From the NCBI RefSeq assembly GCF_001640025.1, contig NC_031673.1, positions 1,984,001-2,048,000 on the forward strand: a DNA stretch of 64,000 nucleotides, in the 5' to 3' direction. The notes under the pieces are model-generated. The model did not search any database and was not told where the DNA came from. It was given only the letters and a program-made list of their open reading frames with translations. Within the stretch, counting starts at the first letter, position 1, and each line of letters opens with the position of its first letter. The translations under genes were made by a program, and so were the position numbers. The stretch is from Sugiyamaella lignohabitans. Taxonomy: Eukaryota > Ascomycota > Dipodascomycetes > Dipodascales > Trichomonascaceae. Below are positions 29,096 through 36,705 of this stretch, piece after piece.

Positions 29096-30518
29096 TTACA
29101 GAGGCGCTCGCTGTCGCGCATTGTCACTGTACAGTGGTGGGCCCTCCCAGGAGCCCACGTAGGGAGGTGCGATGATGGGTTTGATGGCCGAGATGTACTC
29201 GGGGATCGAGTATTCTCGCACGATTCGGGCGCTGATGAGTCGGCCGTCGGCATAGCAGCCATCCAGCTGTTGTTGAGACGATTCCGCATCGGGTCCACTT
29301 GCAAAGAGCACTTCAGCCATCACCGAGTTGGTGGTGTCTCGTACTCGGCATTCTTGTACAGGTCCTACTCGCTCGAGGACGGTGGTGAGATCCTCGGCAG
29401 TGGTTCCGGGAGCGAGATTTCGCACTTGGACAATAGGTGGTTTCGAGGCATAGCGGATAGAAAGCACTTGTGGTGATTGTAGTGATGACTGAAATACTTC
29501 TTGTTGTGGTGGTGGTGGTGGTTGAATATTACCTCCGGATCCTTCAGATCGGGGTAATCCGTGTGTATCAGAACTACCTCGTGAGCCATTGCGTTTATAT
29601 ATGAGATCTTCATCGTCAGATTGTTGTCGTGGTTGTTGACGCTGAAATTTACGACTGTCACGGTGCTTGTCGCTATATTCGTTACTCCGCTCTTCATCAT
29701 ACTGTTTTCTGCTTTTATTACTTCCTCGACCATTGTACGAATCATTCACAATATCATACTCGTCATCCTCATCCATGTTATCGTGAGATGAACGTGACTG
29801 TGACTTGTATGATCCCCTATCTATATTAGCAGCAGCAGAAGCAGATTTTCTGGGTGGTTTATTCTTGGCAGGAACCCTGCTCGAAAATGGCGGTGGTGTT
29901 TTAGGCCCTTTAGAAATTGATTCGCCGTTACCGCCATTAGAATTCACACGAGAAAGCAAGTCCTGAGATGAACCTTTACCCCCTAGTTTCTGTTTCTGCT
30001 TATGTGACGAGAGTGAGTTCGTGGTTGAGCCCAGATCTGACGATGAAATGTTTCGTACTGGCTCTTTAGAGAATCGAGAAGGTGCCGTTGCAGGAAACGA
30101 TTTCTTTCCTGGTGCTGATAGCGCTGAAGGACCCTTTGGAAAGCTGGATCTTTTGGTGGCCGTGGTAGTGGATGGGTGGACACTATGTCCCCTAGCAGCC
30201 TGTTTCTCTTTCGCAATCTGTAATTGTAATTTCTGTCGCGACTGAAATTTCCGTACCGTAGGTCGATGAATAGCATTAAACAGCGGGTTCTTCCTAAGAT
30301 CCTCAGGAATCTTAGCCACTGCTGCTGGCGCTTCCAAAATCTTCAGAGGAAGCGGTCGGGGCTTCTTCGAGATCCGTGAGGCACCTAGCGACGGCGGACT
30401 ACCCAGCCGGTCTGCTATGTTCGTCGATACAATATTCGATGTCCTTTTCTTAGAAACTACCCCTGTTAGTAATCTAATCTTTTATCCACAATCCCCAACA
30501 CCAAATATACTCACCCAT
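29096..30518 (-). CDS. RRM-domain RNA-binding protein (ALY/REF-like candidate), 4-nt first exon
   Basis: A protein of 456 residues if spliced as follows. Exon 1 is only ATGG (30518-30515). The intron 30514-30463 (52 bp) starts GTGAGT and ends TACTAACAG. Exon 2 runs 30462-29096. The joined N-terminus is MGVVSKKRTSNIVSTNIADR, and without this splice the frame has no ATG near its 5' end. Most of the protein is Ser/Arg/Lys/Asp-rich and disordered. One RRM lies at about residues 350-425 (IVQVRNLAPGTTAEDL, RNP2-like; VMAEVLFASG, RNP1-like). The RRM and basic N-tail resemble mRNA-export adaptors of the ALY/Yra1 type, but this is tentative. The C-terminus ends RQRAPL. Confidence 0.7.
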
Positions 30519-30824
30519 TGCTATCACTACACTCTCATTCTACATTATTCCATCTTCACAACTGCTGATCTAAATTCGCGACATGCCGCGCGGCTATGTC
30601 GCGACTCAAGCGACTCAAGAACCTTGCGAGGTGGAGACTGCCTCCGGCGGCTGGGGCTGCGCCCCAGACCCCCCTGCTCCTCTCGCTACGCTCGAGTCGT
30701 TTCGTGGACGGTTCCAGCAGTCTCCTGCGCACGAGCTACCGGGTCTGGGGTACAGCTCCAGCCGCCGGAGGCAGAACGGGTGTTAAAAAGTCGTTAAGAA
30801 TATAAATATACGTAGAGGAGCCAG
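30519..30824. other. Intergenic RRM-gene promoter / CAC2 3' region
   Basis: 306 bp, almost half of it GC element 9. Just left of the element is a short GCGACTCAAGCGACTCAAG duplication (30601-30619) that may be a decayed element fragment. Confidence 0.5.
30639..30773. repeat. GC double-hairpin element 9, full inverted pair
   Basis: 135 bp. The left half has TCTCGCTACGCTCGAGTCG, the centre TTTCGTGGACGGTTCCAGCAG, the right half a decayed CTCCTGCGCACGAG arm and hairpin CTGGGGTACAGCTCCAG. It lies 52 bp from the CAC2 stop. Confidence 0.9.
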
Positions 30825-33221
30825 TCAGGGCTTGTTGTCCGTTATTAGTGTAGGCGCGATTCGTCGCTGTTTTTTGGCGGGTGCGGGTGTGGGGTTGGGA
30901 GGTGCGGTCGCCAGGGGTACGGGTCGTTTGGCGGGTGGAGAGGTGATGGTGGTGTGGGTGATGGGGGACTCGGCAACGGGGCTTGAGAGGGACGACGGTG
31001 GACTGCCGACTGAAATGGATGGGACGTGTGATAGAACGGGAATCAGAGCAGGGTCGGCTGGTAGTGGAGATGCTGCTGAGTATGTGGCTGAGGTGGTGGA
31101 GTTGGAGCTGGAGGTTGGACCTGCCGTGATCTTGGACTGGTGGATGTGTACGGTAGACTTGCCGGGACTGGATGGTGGGATTGTTGGATGTGAGGTTGCT
31201 GAGGGTGTAAGACTGTCTGAGGTAGTTGTAGAAATAGGAGTTTTGGGAGATGCGAATGTCGATGACTCGGATAATAGCTGGTTAGGGGGGACATAGACTT
31301 CACCTAATTCACCGTCTTCGAAGGAGAGTGTCGAGCAAAAACCATCAGTAGAGGTCATGAGAAGTGTATTGCCGTCAGGGGTCCAGGCTAGATCGGTGAA
31401 TGTAGCGTAGTGGAGGTTACTGGCAATACACAATGGGTGTTTTTGTTGCGTGTCGTACACAATAACAGCGTCCTGAGTGGCTACCGCATAAACTACTCGA
31501 TATTTGAGATTGAACACTGGACTGTCGATATGACTACTTTGATCATTAATATTTTGTTCTGCTGCTGATGCTGCTGTGGCTGTATCGGTTGCACCTTCTG
31601 TTTCGTCGGATTTTAATGTCACTTTCTGCGTCTTTGCAAACTGGGCGGGTGATTCTCGCAGTTTATAGAGAATTGGCGAACATTTGACTGCCAGTGATGG
31701 TTTATGAAGTCCGGGGAGATGTGCTACAGGTGGTTTGTTGAACCCAGCTCGGGTATAGATATAGACAGTATTGGTCGTTTCCTCTGCACAGTTGGCTGTG
31801 ATGCTTCCATCTGAAGCGGTACGACTAGAATACTTGTAGAGGCCAGAAGGTGTGAATAGCAGACTTCCATCGGGAGAAAACGTCAGTCGTCTGAAAAACG
31901 ATGTGAATGTTTCGTTATGATATAGCATGCTTGACCGTATGAGTGGGATGGTAGGAGCGGGACTCAATGCACCAACACTGCTGCCAGATGGTGAAGCACC
32001 CGCTGTTGCGAGCTGTGCCATGGGGATAGAAGGAGATGTGCTTGAATTGGTACTGAGTGAGAATGGTGTAGATCCAGAAAATGAACCTGCTAATGAGGCT
32101 GGCTGGATGATTGGCGAGCCTGTTTGCCTGACAGCTGGTAGAGGGAAAGCAGGACTTGGAGATTCCGGTCGATTTAAAGAAGAAAACGACGATTTTCGCG
32201 AATGTGTTCGAGATGCCGACTGTGGAGGTGGGTTCATGGATCCGGTGGATCTAGGAGTATCTGGAGGAGATGTCGAGAAATTAGTTGCTGCTGACGGAGT
32301 GGATGCTGACGGGTATATTGTTGATCCACTGGAATTAGGAGTCAGAGCTGATTGAGGAGGATGGGTAGCGTTGGATGATGACGGTGTTGTTGCTACCACT
32401 GAAGACCCAGTTCCCGTTGCAGTACCTGCAATACTCGTTGAAGCAGAACTAGTTCCATTGGCTTTTTCTGCTGAACCACCTTCAACTTCATTTTTTCGCA
32501 CTGTTGGAAGGTCTGCTCGGGAAATCTTGAACGGAGTAGAGATTTTGTACGATGGATTGTTGAGTGTATACTTGCCATCTTTCGTCTTTAAAGTGTAGAT
32601 ATGAACTGACCGGTCCGAAGACTGGGTAGCTAGATATTCATTTAGCGGATCCCAAGCTACTCCTTGCACATAATGTGAATGTTCGACAAGTTCTCTGATG
32701 CATTGTCCATTACTAGCATTGTAAATTCGAGCTACATTATTCACCTGACCGGCTATAATATACTGAGAATCCGGTGACCAAGCCACATCATAAACCTCAC
32801 TTGAACTCTGTCCACCCCCTCGACATGCGTGTCGTAGTTTCCATACCTCCAAATCCGACTCGTCAGTGCCATCATATTTCGAATTGGCATATGCTGTAGT
32901 TTTAGAATCCTGAAGTGCCCATAATAGAACTGTGCCGTCGTCACTGGCTGAAGCCAGTGTAGTTCCTTTAGGATCGAATCTCACAACATTCACAGCCTGC
33001 GAATGTTTTGCTAGTGTTGCTAGATACTGTACTCCTTTTACGACTCCTTGGCTATATTCTAGTCTCCATATTCGGATATTGTTATCACCACCTGCTGTGG
33101 CTAATCTCGCTGAATACTCATGACCAGGAGGATTAATAGACGGGCCAATGGGCTGGAAGTGTGCACTATATATAGGCTGGTTCTCCTGGTGCCAATGTAC
33201 AGTCAGTACTTTGGCTTTCAT
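30825..33221 (-). CDS. CAC2: Chromatin assembly factor 1 subunit Cac2 (p60), WD40 protein
   Basis: Cac2/p60 is the WD-repeat subunit of CAF-1, which deposits H3-H4 at replicating DNA in the nucleus. The frame is open upstream to 33296 without an ATG; the first ATG at 33221 gives MKAKVLTVHWHQENQPIYS, the usual Cac2 N-terminus, and 798 residues. WD-like repeats are seen at RLATAGGDNNIRIW, HSQAVNVVRFDPKGTTLASASDDGTVLLW, VYDVAWSPDSQYIIAGQVNNVARIY and HYVQGVAWDPLNEYLATQSSDRSVHIY. Later ones are FFRRLTFSPDGSLLFTPSG and YATFTDLAWTPDGNTLLMTSTDGF. A Ser/Thr/Pro-rich insert of about 190 residues sits in the middle, and the C-terminal tail is Pro/Lys-rich (PAKKQRRIAPTL). Larger than budding-yeast Cac2 because of these inserts. 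Confidence 0.92.
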   Translation of the reverse strand: MKAKVLTVHWHQENQPIYSAHFQPIGPSINPPGHEYSARLATAGGDNNIRIWRLEYSQGVVKGVQYLATLAKHSQAVNVVRFDPKGTTLASASDDGTVLLWALQDSKTTAYANSKYDGTDESDLEVWKLRHACRGGGQSSSEVYDVAWSPDSQYIIAGQVNNVARIYNASNGQCIRELVEHSHYVQGVAWDPLNEYLATQSSDRSVHIYTLKTKDGKYTLNNPSYKISTPFKISRADLPTVRKNEVEGGSAEKANGTSSASTSIAGTATGTGSSVVATTPSSSNATHPPQSALTPNSSGSTIYPSASTPSAATNFSTSPPDTPRSTGSMNPPPQSASRTHSRKSSFSSLNRPESPSPAFPLPAVRQTGSPIIQPASLAGSFSGSTPFSLSTNSSTSPSIPMAQLATAGASPSGSSVGALSPAPTIPLIRSSMLYHNETFTSFFRRLTFSPDGSLLFTPSGLYKYSSRTASDGSITANCAEETTNTVYIYTRAGFNKPPVAHLPGLHKPSLAVKCSPILYKLRESPAQFAKTQKVTLKSDETEGATDTATAASAAEQNINDQSSHIDSPVFNLKYRVVYAVATQDAVIVYDTQQKHPLCIASNLHYATFTDLAWTPDGNTLLMTSTDGFCSTLSFEDGELGEVYVPPNQLLSESSTFASPKTPISTTTSDSLTPSATSHPTIPPSSPGKSTVHIHQSKITAGPTSSSNSTTSATYSAASPLPADPALIPVLSHVPSISVGSPPSSLSSPVAESPITHTTITSPPAKRPVPLATAPPNPTPAPAKKQRRIAPTLITDNKP

Positions 33222-34144
33222 AATGTCCTCTGTTTTCCAATGTGCTTCCCAGAACAACAATTGCTGTTCTAGAAAACCTGTATGGACTCGAATCAAACAA
33301 AGTGACCGTCAAGCAAATAATCGAAACGCGTTATTGCGAGATCACCATTCCTCGTGTTCAGCCGCGTGGTGTCAGGGTCCTGTCTCTTCAACCCGGCTTT
33401 CCTGGGGGAACGGGTCTGCCTCCGGCGGCTGGGGCGGAGCCCCAGACCCTGGTTGTTCCTCTCGCTGCGCTCGAGTCGTTTCGTCGACGGTTTCCAGCAT
33501 TTTCTGCGAACCTGGCGTACTCAGGCTTTTAAACGCCTGAATGAACCACTGTCCACCCCCTGAGAATAATGTTAGCATAAACCGCCCTTTAATTTGGGGT
33601 TTAACGGAATTATTTTTTTTAAAAAAAATGCTAATTTTATACTCTCGAGGGCTATTAAATGGCTTTAGTGACTTGGAAAGAAAGCTGGTTGTGATTTATA
33701 TCAGTACAGTAAGGACATTGCAGTAATGGCATGATCCAAACATTGGTCCCAAAATGGGCTCTTGCACATGTCAGACTGGTTCTGGATTACCGGTTCTGGA
33801 TCTCCTGTCTGGACATGATTAAAGTTGATAATTGTACCCACTTTCTGGAACCAAAGTTTATATATTAACCTCCCCGGATAAACAACTTCAGGCCTCAGTA
33901 CCCCACAGATGATGTCGGAGATCGACATCAGTGATGATGATAGAAGACCGATATTCCAAGCGTCGGAAAATAAACAGCTCTGAAAAAAATGTGCCGATAT
34001 CGGGATTTACCACGAATCCCTGAAATCCCTGTTATGTCCCATGATAGAAAGTCAAGCCTATGAAGTACCCTGAAGGTATAGTGAAACGGTTATTATACAT
34101 GTGCTGCGTATATTCAGATGGCTGGCATGCATTGCGTGCTGCAT
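33222..34144. other. Intergenic region upstream of CAC2
   Basis: About 0.9 kb with the CAC2 promoter and GC element 10. The rest is AT-rich with homopolymer runs (T8/A8 at about 33611-33628). No gene is supported. Confidence 0.5.
33417..33512 (+). repeat. GC double-hairpin element 10, left half plus centre
   Basis: L-orientation unit whose first hairpin is CTGGGGC-GGA-GCCCCAG, so the loop is inverted relative to the TCC loop of other left units. It is followed by CTCGCTGCGCTCGAGTCG and the centre sequence TTTCGTCGACGGTTTCCAGC with a decayed second half. It is preceded by CGGGTCTG. It lies about 200 bp upstream of the CAC2 ATG, outside the 3'-end pattern. Confidence 0.88.
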
Positions 34145-34363
34145 TCACGTGGCTGGTCCATTCAAAAAACAACCTATCAGAAGCTCGTGGTCTACAATAT
34201 CGACCAGCCCATCCATTTTATGGCGATTCCGTGAATTATTTTTAATAGGTTCGAATTTTTTTTTCAATGTTGGGTGGAAATAGGGGTAAACCACGAAACT
34301 GCTGATAGCTGCTAATCCGAAGATGATGCTACAGATCGTCCAAGTACCTGCATGACGCAACAT
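34145..34363 (-). CDS. Candidate small single-pass membrane protein
   Basis: A 72-residue frame with a true ATG, MLRHAGTWTICSIIFGL, and one clear membrane segment (about residues 8-27, CSIIFGLAAISSFVVYPYF) followed by a Lys-rich stretch (HPTLKKKFEP). It is divergent from the Fig1-like gene, 398 bp apart, so it could share that promoter. The layout (short N-terminus, one TM, basic flank) resembles small mitochondrial inner-membrane factors, but no family is recognised. A chance frame is a real alternative, and the A9 run could hide a frameshift. Confidence 0.35.
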   Translation of the reverse strand: MLRHAGTWTICSIIFGLAAISSFVVYPYFHPTLKKKFEPIKNNSRNRHKMDGLVDIVDHELLIGCFLNGPAT

Positions 34364-34761
34364 CCTCTTTTATCCTAGTAATTCCACTAGTTTTTTCATC
34401 TATCGACTTCAATGACGTTTATTCACTTTGGTTTAAAAGGTAAACCGAAATTAAACTCGTTCTAACCATACCAAACTTTGGGAACTCGAGACATAAGAGG
34501 TAGCCTCGGTAATCGTGCTGTCAACTTTCTGATCATAATCTGCACTTATTAGCCGATATTGTGCAGCATATGCAACTCTATGCACAAGATAAAATATATT
34601 CTGCTTGGACCCACTTAGCATCAGTGCAGCTCGTCAAACGGCAGCTTTTTCTGATTCGTGCCGACCAATCTCGTATATATAAGAATGCCTTTCGCTGAGA
34701 TCATACAAATTCCTTCGACTTTTCGTTGATTACAGGTTCCGTGATCTGTTGAATTACAACT
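34364..34761. promoter_or_regulatory. Upstream region of the Fig1-like gene
   Basis: 398 bp, AT-rich, no recognised motif. Confidence 0.4.
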
Positions 34762-35919
34762 ATGTTCAATGGTTATAGACCTGCATTCTGGAGTCAGAGG
34801 ATAAAGCATAGACATTTAGTAATCTTCTTTCTACTGCTATCTGTTATTCTCCTGATTATTTCCATCCTTGGTTGTTCATCTTCATCAGCGGCAAATCCAA
34901 GTCTATATCTTGTGGAAATTCAATATGATGCTTATGGTCAGCTGTTCATGAAAGCTGGTGAGAATGGCATTGTCAATGCTGATGCTTATAATGTTTTAAA
35001 TGCATATGATGTCAATTCCGATCTTCAAGTTAGAATTGGATATTTTGGAATTTGCACCAATTCCTCCTACTCTCTTCCTCTAGTAGTTCAGAATCAACTG
35101 GGGAGTTTGGCTCCTAAACCCAGTAATGCCACAAATGCAGGATGGGTCTGTTCGTCTAATGCGACACATCTGGCTAATGAATTCACTTGGCCCACTCAAG
35201 ATGCTTTAAATCTTGTTTATGTTGCCAATGCCGTTAGAACTCACTCCATGACTCCCTGGGTTCTTATTATTGCTATAGTATTATCAGGAATCAGCTGTTT
35301 CCTGCTCATCTTGGTTCATACCACCGGCTCACAAGCTTTCCCTCTTACTACAGGAACTACTACAGGAGCCTTTTTATTTGCAGTTCTGGGAATGACATCT
35401 CAGCAAACTGCTATAAACTCCATCTCACAAATGGCATTCACCCTTTCACAAAATTCTCTTAAAATTACCACTGGCAAATCCGCCGCCGGTCTTGGCTGGG
35501 CTGCCACTGCATTTTTATTTTTATCCTCCATTGCATTAGTGTTAATATTCATTAGCGAGAAGAATATTCGAGCTCGAGACTCTGATCTTGAAAGTTCTTT
35601 TCCTCGCGAAGCACCTACCAAGGTTTCTCATGAAGAGGAAGAAGAGGCTCAGGAAGTCAAGTCACTTATCGAGGCCATGGGCGACAAAGTTCTCGGAGCT
35701 CGCCAAAGAGCTGCTGCCGAACAGGCTGCCGAGGAGGCTGCCATCGAATACGACATGGCCAGACGGGAATCAGAGGCACAAAAGGCCACTCGAGACGCAG
35801 CCGCCCGTGAAGCTGCCAGTCGCCAGAGTGCCCACAATGCCGCCAGACCCCCATCTCCCATGGCCGAATCCAACCACTTCCGCATGCCCGGCACCATCTC
35901 CATGCCCACCCCCTACTAG
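34762..35919 (+). CDS. Fig1/Sur7-like four-TM membrane protein with a helical cytosolic tail
   Basis: 385 residues. First membrane segment at about 18-37 (LVIFFLLLSVILLIISILG). An extracellular loop with the claudin-like signature RIGYFGICTNSS ... GWVCSS (about 93-135) has N-glycosylation sites. Three more segments are WVLIIAIVLSGISCFLLILV, TGAFLFAVLGM and GLGWAATAFLFLSSIALVLIFI. GYFGxC plus a WxC pair and four segments fit the Fig1 (mating Ca2+ influx and membrane fusion) or Sur7/PalI families, with Fig1 slightly preferred. The C-terminal 100 residues are an Ala/Glu/Arg-rich predicted long helix (RQRAAAEQAAEEAAIEYDMA), not usual in Fig1. Mating function is inference. GC element 11 starts 92 bp after the stop. 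Confidence 0.65.
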   Translation: MFNGYRPAFWSQRIKHRHLVIFFLLLSVILLIISILGCSSSSAANPSLYLVEIQYDAYGQLFMKAGENGIVNADAYNVLNAYDVNSDLQVRIGYFGICTNSSYSLPLVVQNQLGSLAPKPSNATNAGWVCSSNATHLANEFTWPTQDALNLVYVANAVRTHSMTPWVLIIAIVLSGISCFLLILVHTTGSQAFPLTTGTTTGAFLFAVLGMTSQQTAINSISQMAFTLSQNSLKITTGKSAAGLGWAATAFLFLSSIALVLIFISEKNIRARDSDLESSFPREAPTKVSHEEEEEAQEVKSLIEAMGDKVLGARQRAAAEQAAEEAAIEYDMARRESEAQKATRDAAAREAASRQSAHNAARPPSPMAESNHFRMPGTISMPTPY

Positions 35920-35986
35920 AAACCTCTCCTCACTCTTCTCATTTATGATTTGCATTTTTATATTTAATGACCCTCTTTAATACACT

Positions 35987-36277
35987 TTAATCTTCCTTAT
36001 TTGGAGCCAGTGCCTCCGGCGGCTGGGGCTTCGCCCCAGACCCCGTAGCTCCTGCTTCGCAGGAGATTGCTGGGACCGTCGACGGAAACAACTCGAGCGA
36101 AGCGAGAGGAGCAGCGGGGTCTGGGGCGGAGCCCCAGCCGCCGGAGGCATTTTCCCCCAAAGCTGCTAGAAAAGGGATTAGTTGAGATGTCAAAACATAC
36201 CGGCCCAGATGGAGAAGTGGAGAGTGTTCTCCAGCCATAGGCACTGAGATTGATTTGTTTGATTTTAGCACTAGCAT
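35987..36277 (-). other. Weak candidate: small-protein ORF running into GC element 11
   Basis: Minus-strand frame MLVLKSNKSISVPMAGEHSP then LLHLGRY, followed by a possible tiny intron (GTATGT at about 36204, TTCTAG at about 36170) or by reading straight through element 11 (ENASGGWGSAPDP...). The HSPLLHLGR segment is reminiscent of the N-terminus of the small complex III subunit Qcr10, but the expected membrane segment is not found on either reading. A minus-strand TATAAATA lies about 217 bp upstream. It may be a truncated gene, a misread gene or chance. Confidence 0.2.
36011..36149. repeat. GC double-hairpin element 11, full inverted pair
   Basis: 139 bp, nearly identical to element 5, including CTCCTGC-TTC-GCAGGAG, the centre ATTGCTGGGACCGTCGACGG and the right CTCGAGCGAAGCGAG arm. 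The left hairpin loop is TTC (GGGGC-TTC-GCCCC). It lies 92 bp after the Fig1-like stop. Confidence 0.93.
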
Positions 36278-36705
36278 CGGCACGATCAACTGTGAGAACG
36301 GAGTTGAGCGGAATTTGACAAGCGTGCTGATGTCGAAGTCATAATGAAAACGACACAATAAAAAAGAAAGCAAAAAAAAGAAAAAAGATTTTGAAATAAC
36401 TGTTAAAATTGGTCCATATTATTATATAATTGGATCTAAATCGGCTGATGAAGTTGGTTTTTGGAGAAAGTGTAGAAGTAGAAATGATTGGCCTATTTAT
36501 ACTGGCGTGAAAAGTTGTGTCGATGTAAGGGTATCGCGTAGTAGCATATTAACCCATAACAGCATTCCATCTACTCTCTATATTGGAACGCATCTTGCAA
36601 TATAATATCATCACCCCTCGTCGTGCGTTTAACATTGATTTCGTTGTAGTCAGAATCCGTGATAGCTAGCTGTATCTGGCTAACTATTGGTGTTGTTTTT
36701 TCGTC

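Larger units (their letters stand above)
35920..36705. other. Intergenic Fig1-like / PTA1
   Basis: 786 bp holding GC element 11, a weak minus-strand gene candidate (35987-36277) with TATAAATA on the minus strand at 36501-36494, and the PTA1 promoter. Confidence 0.5.
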
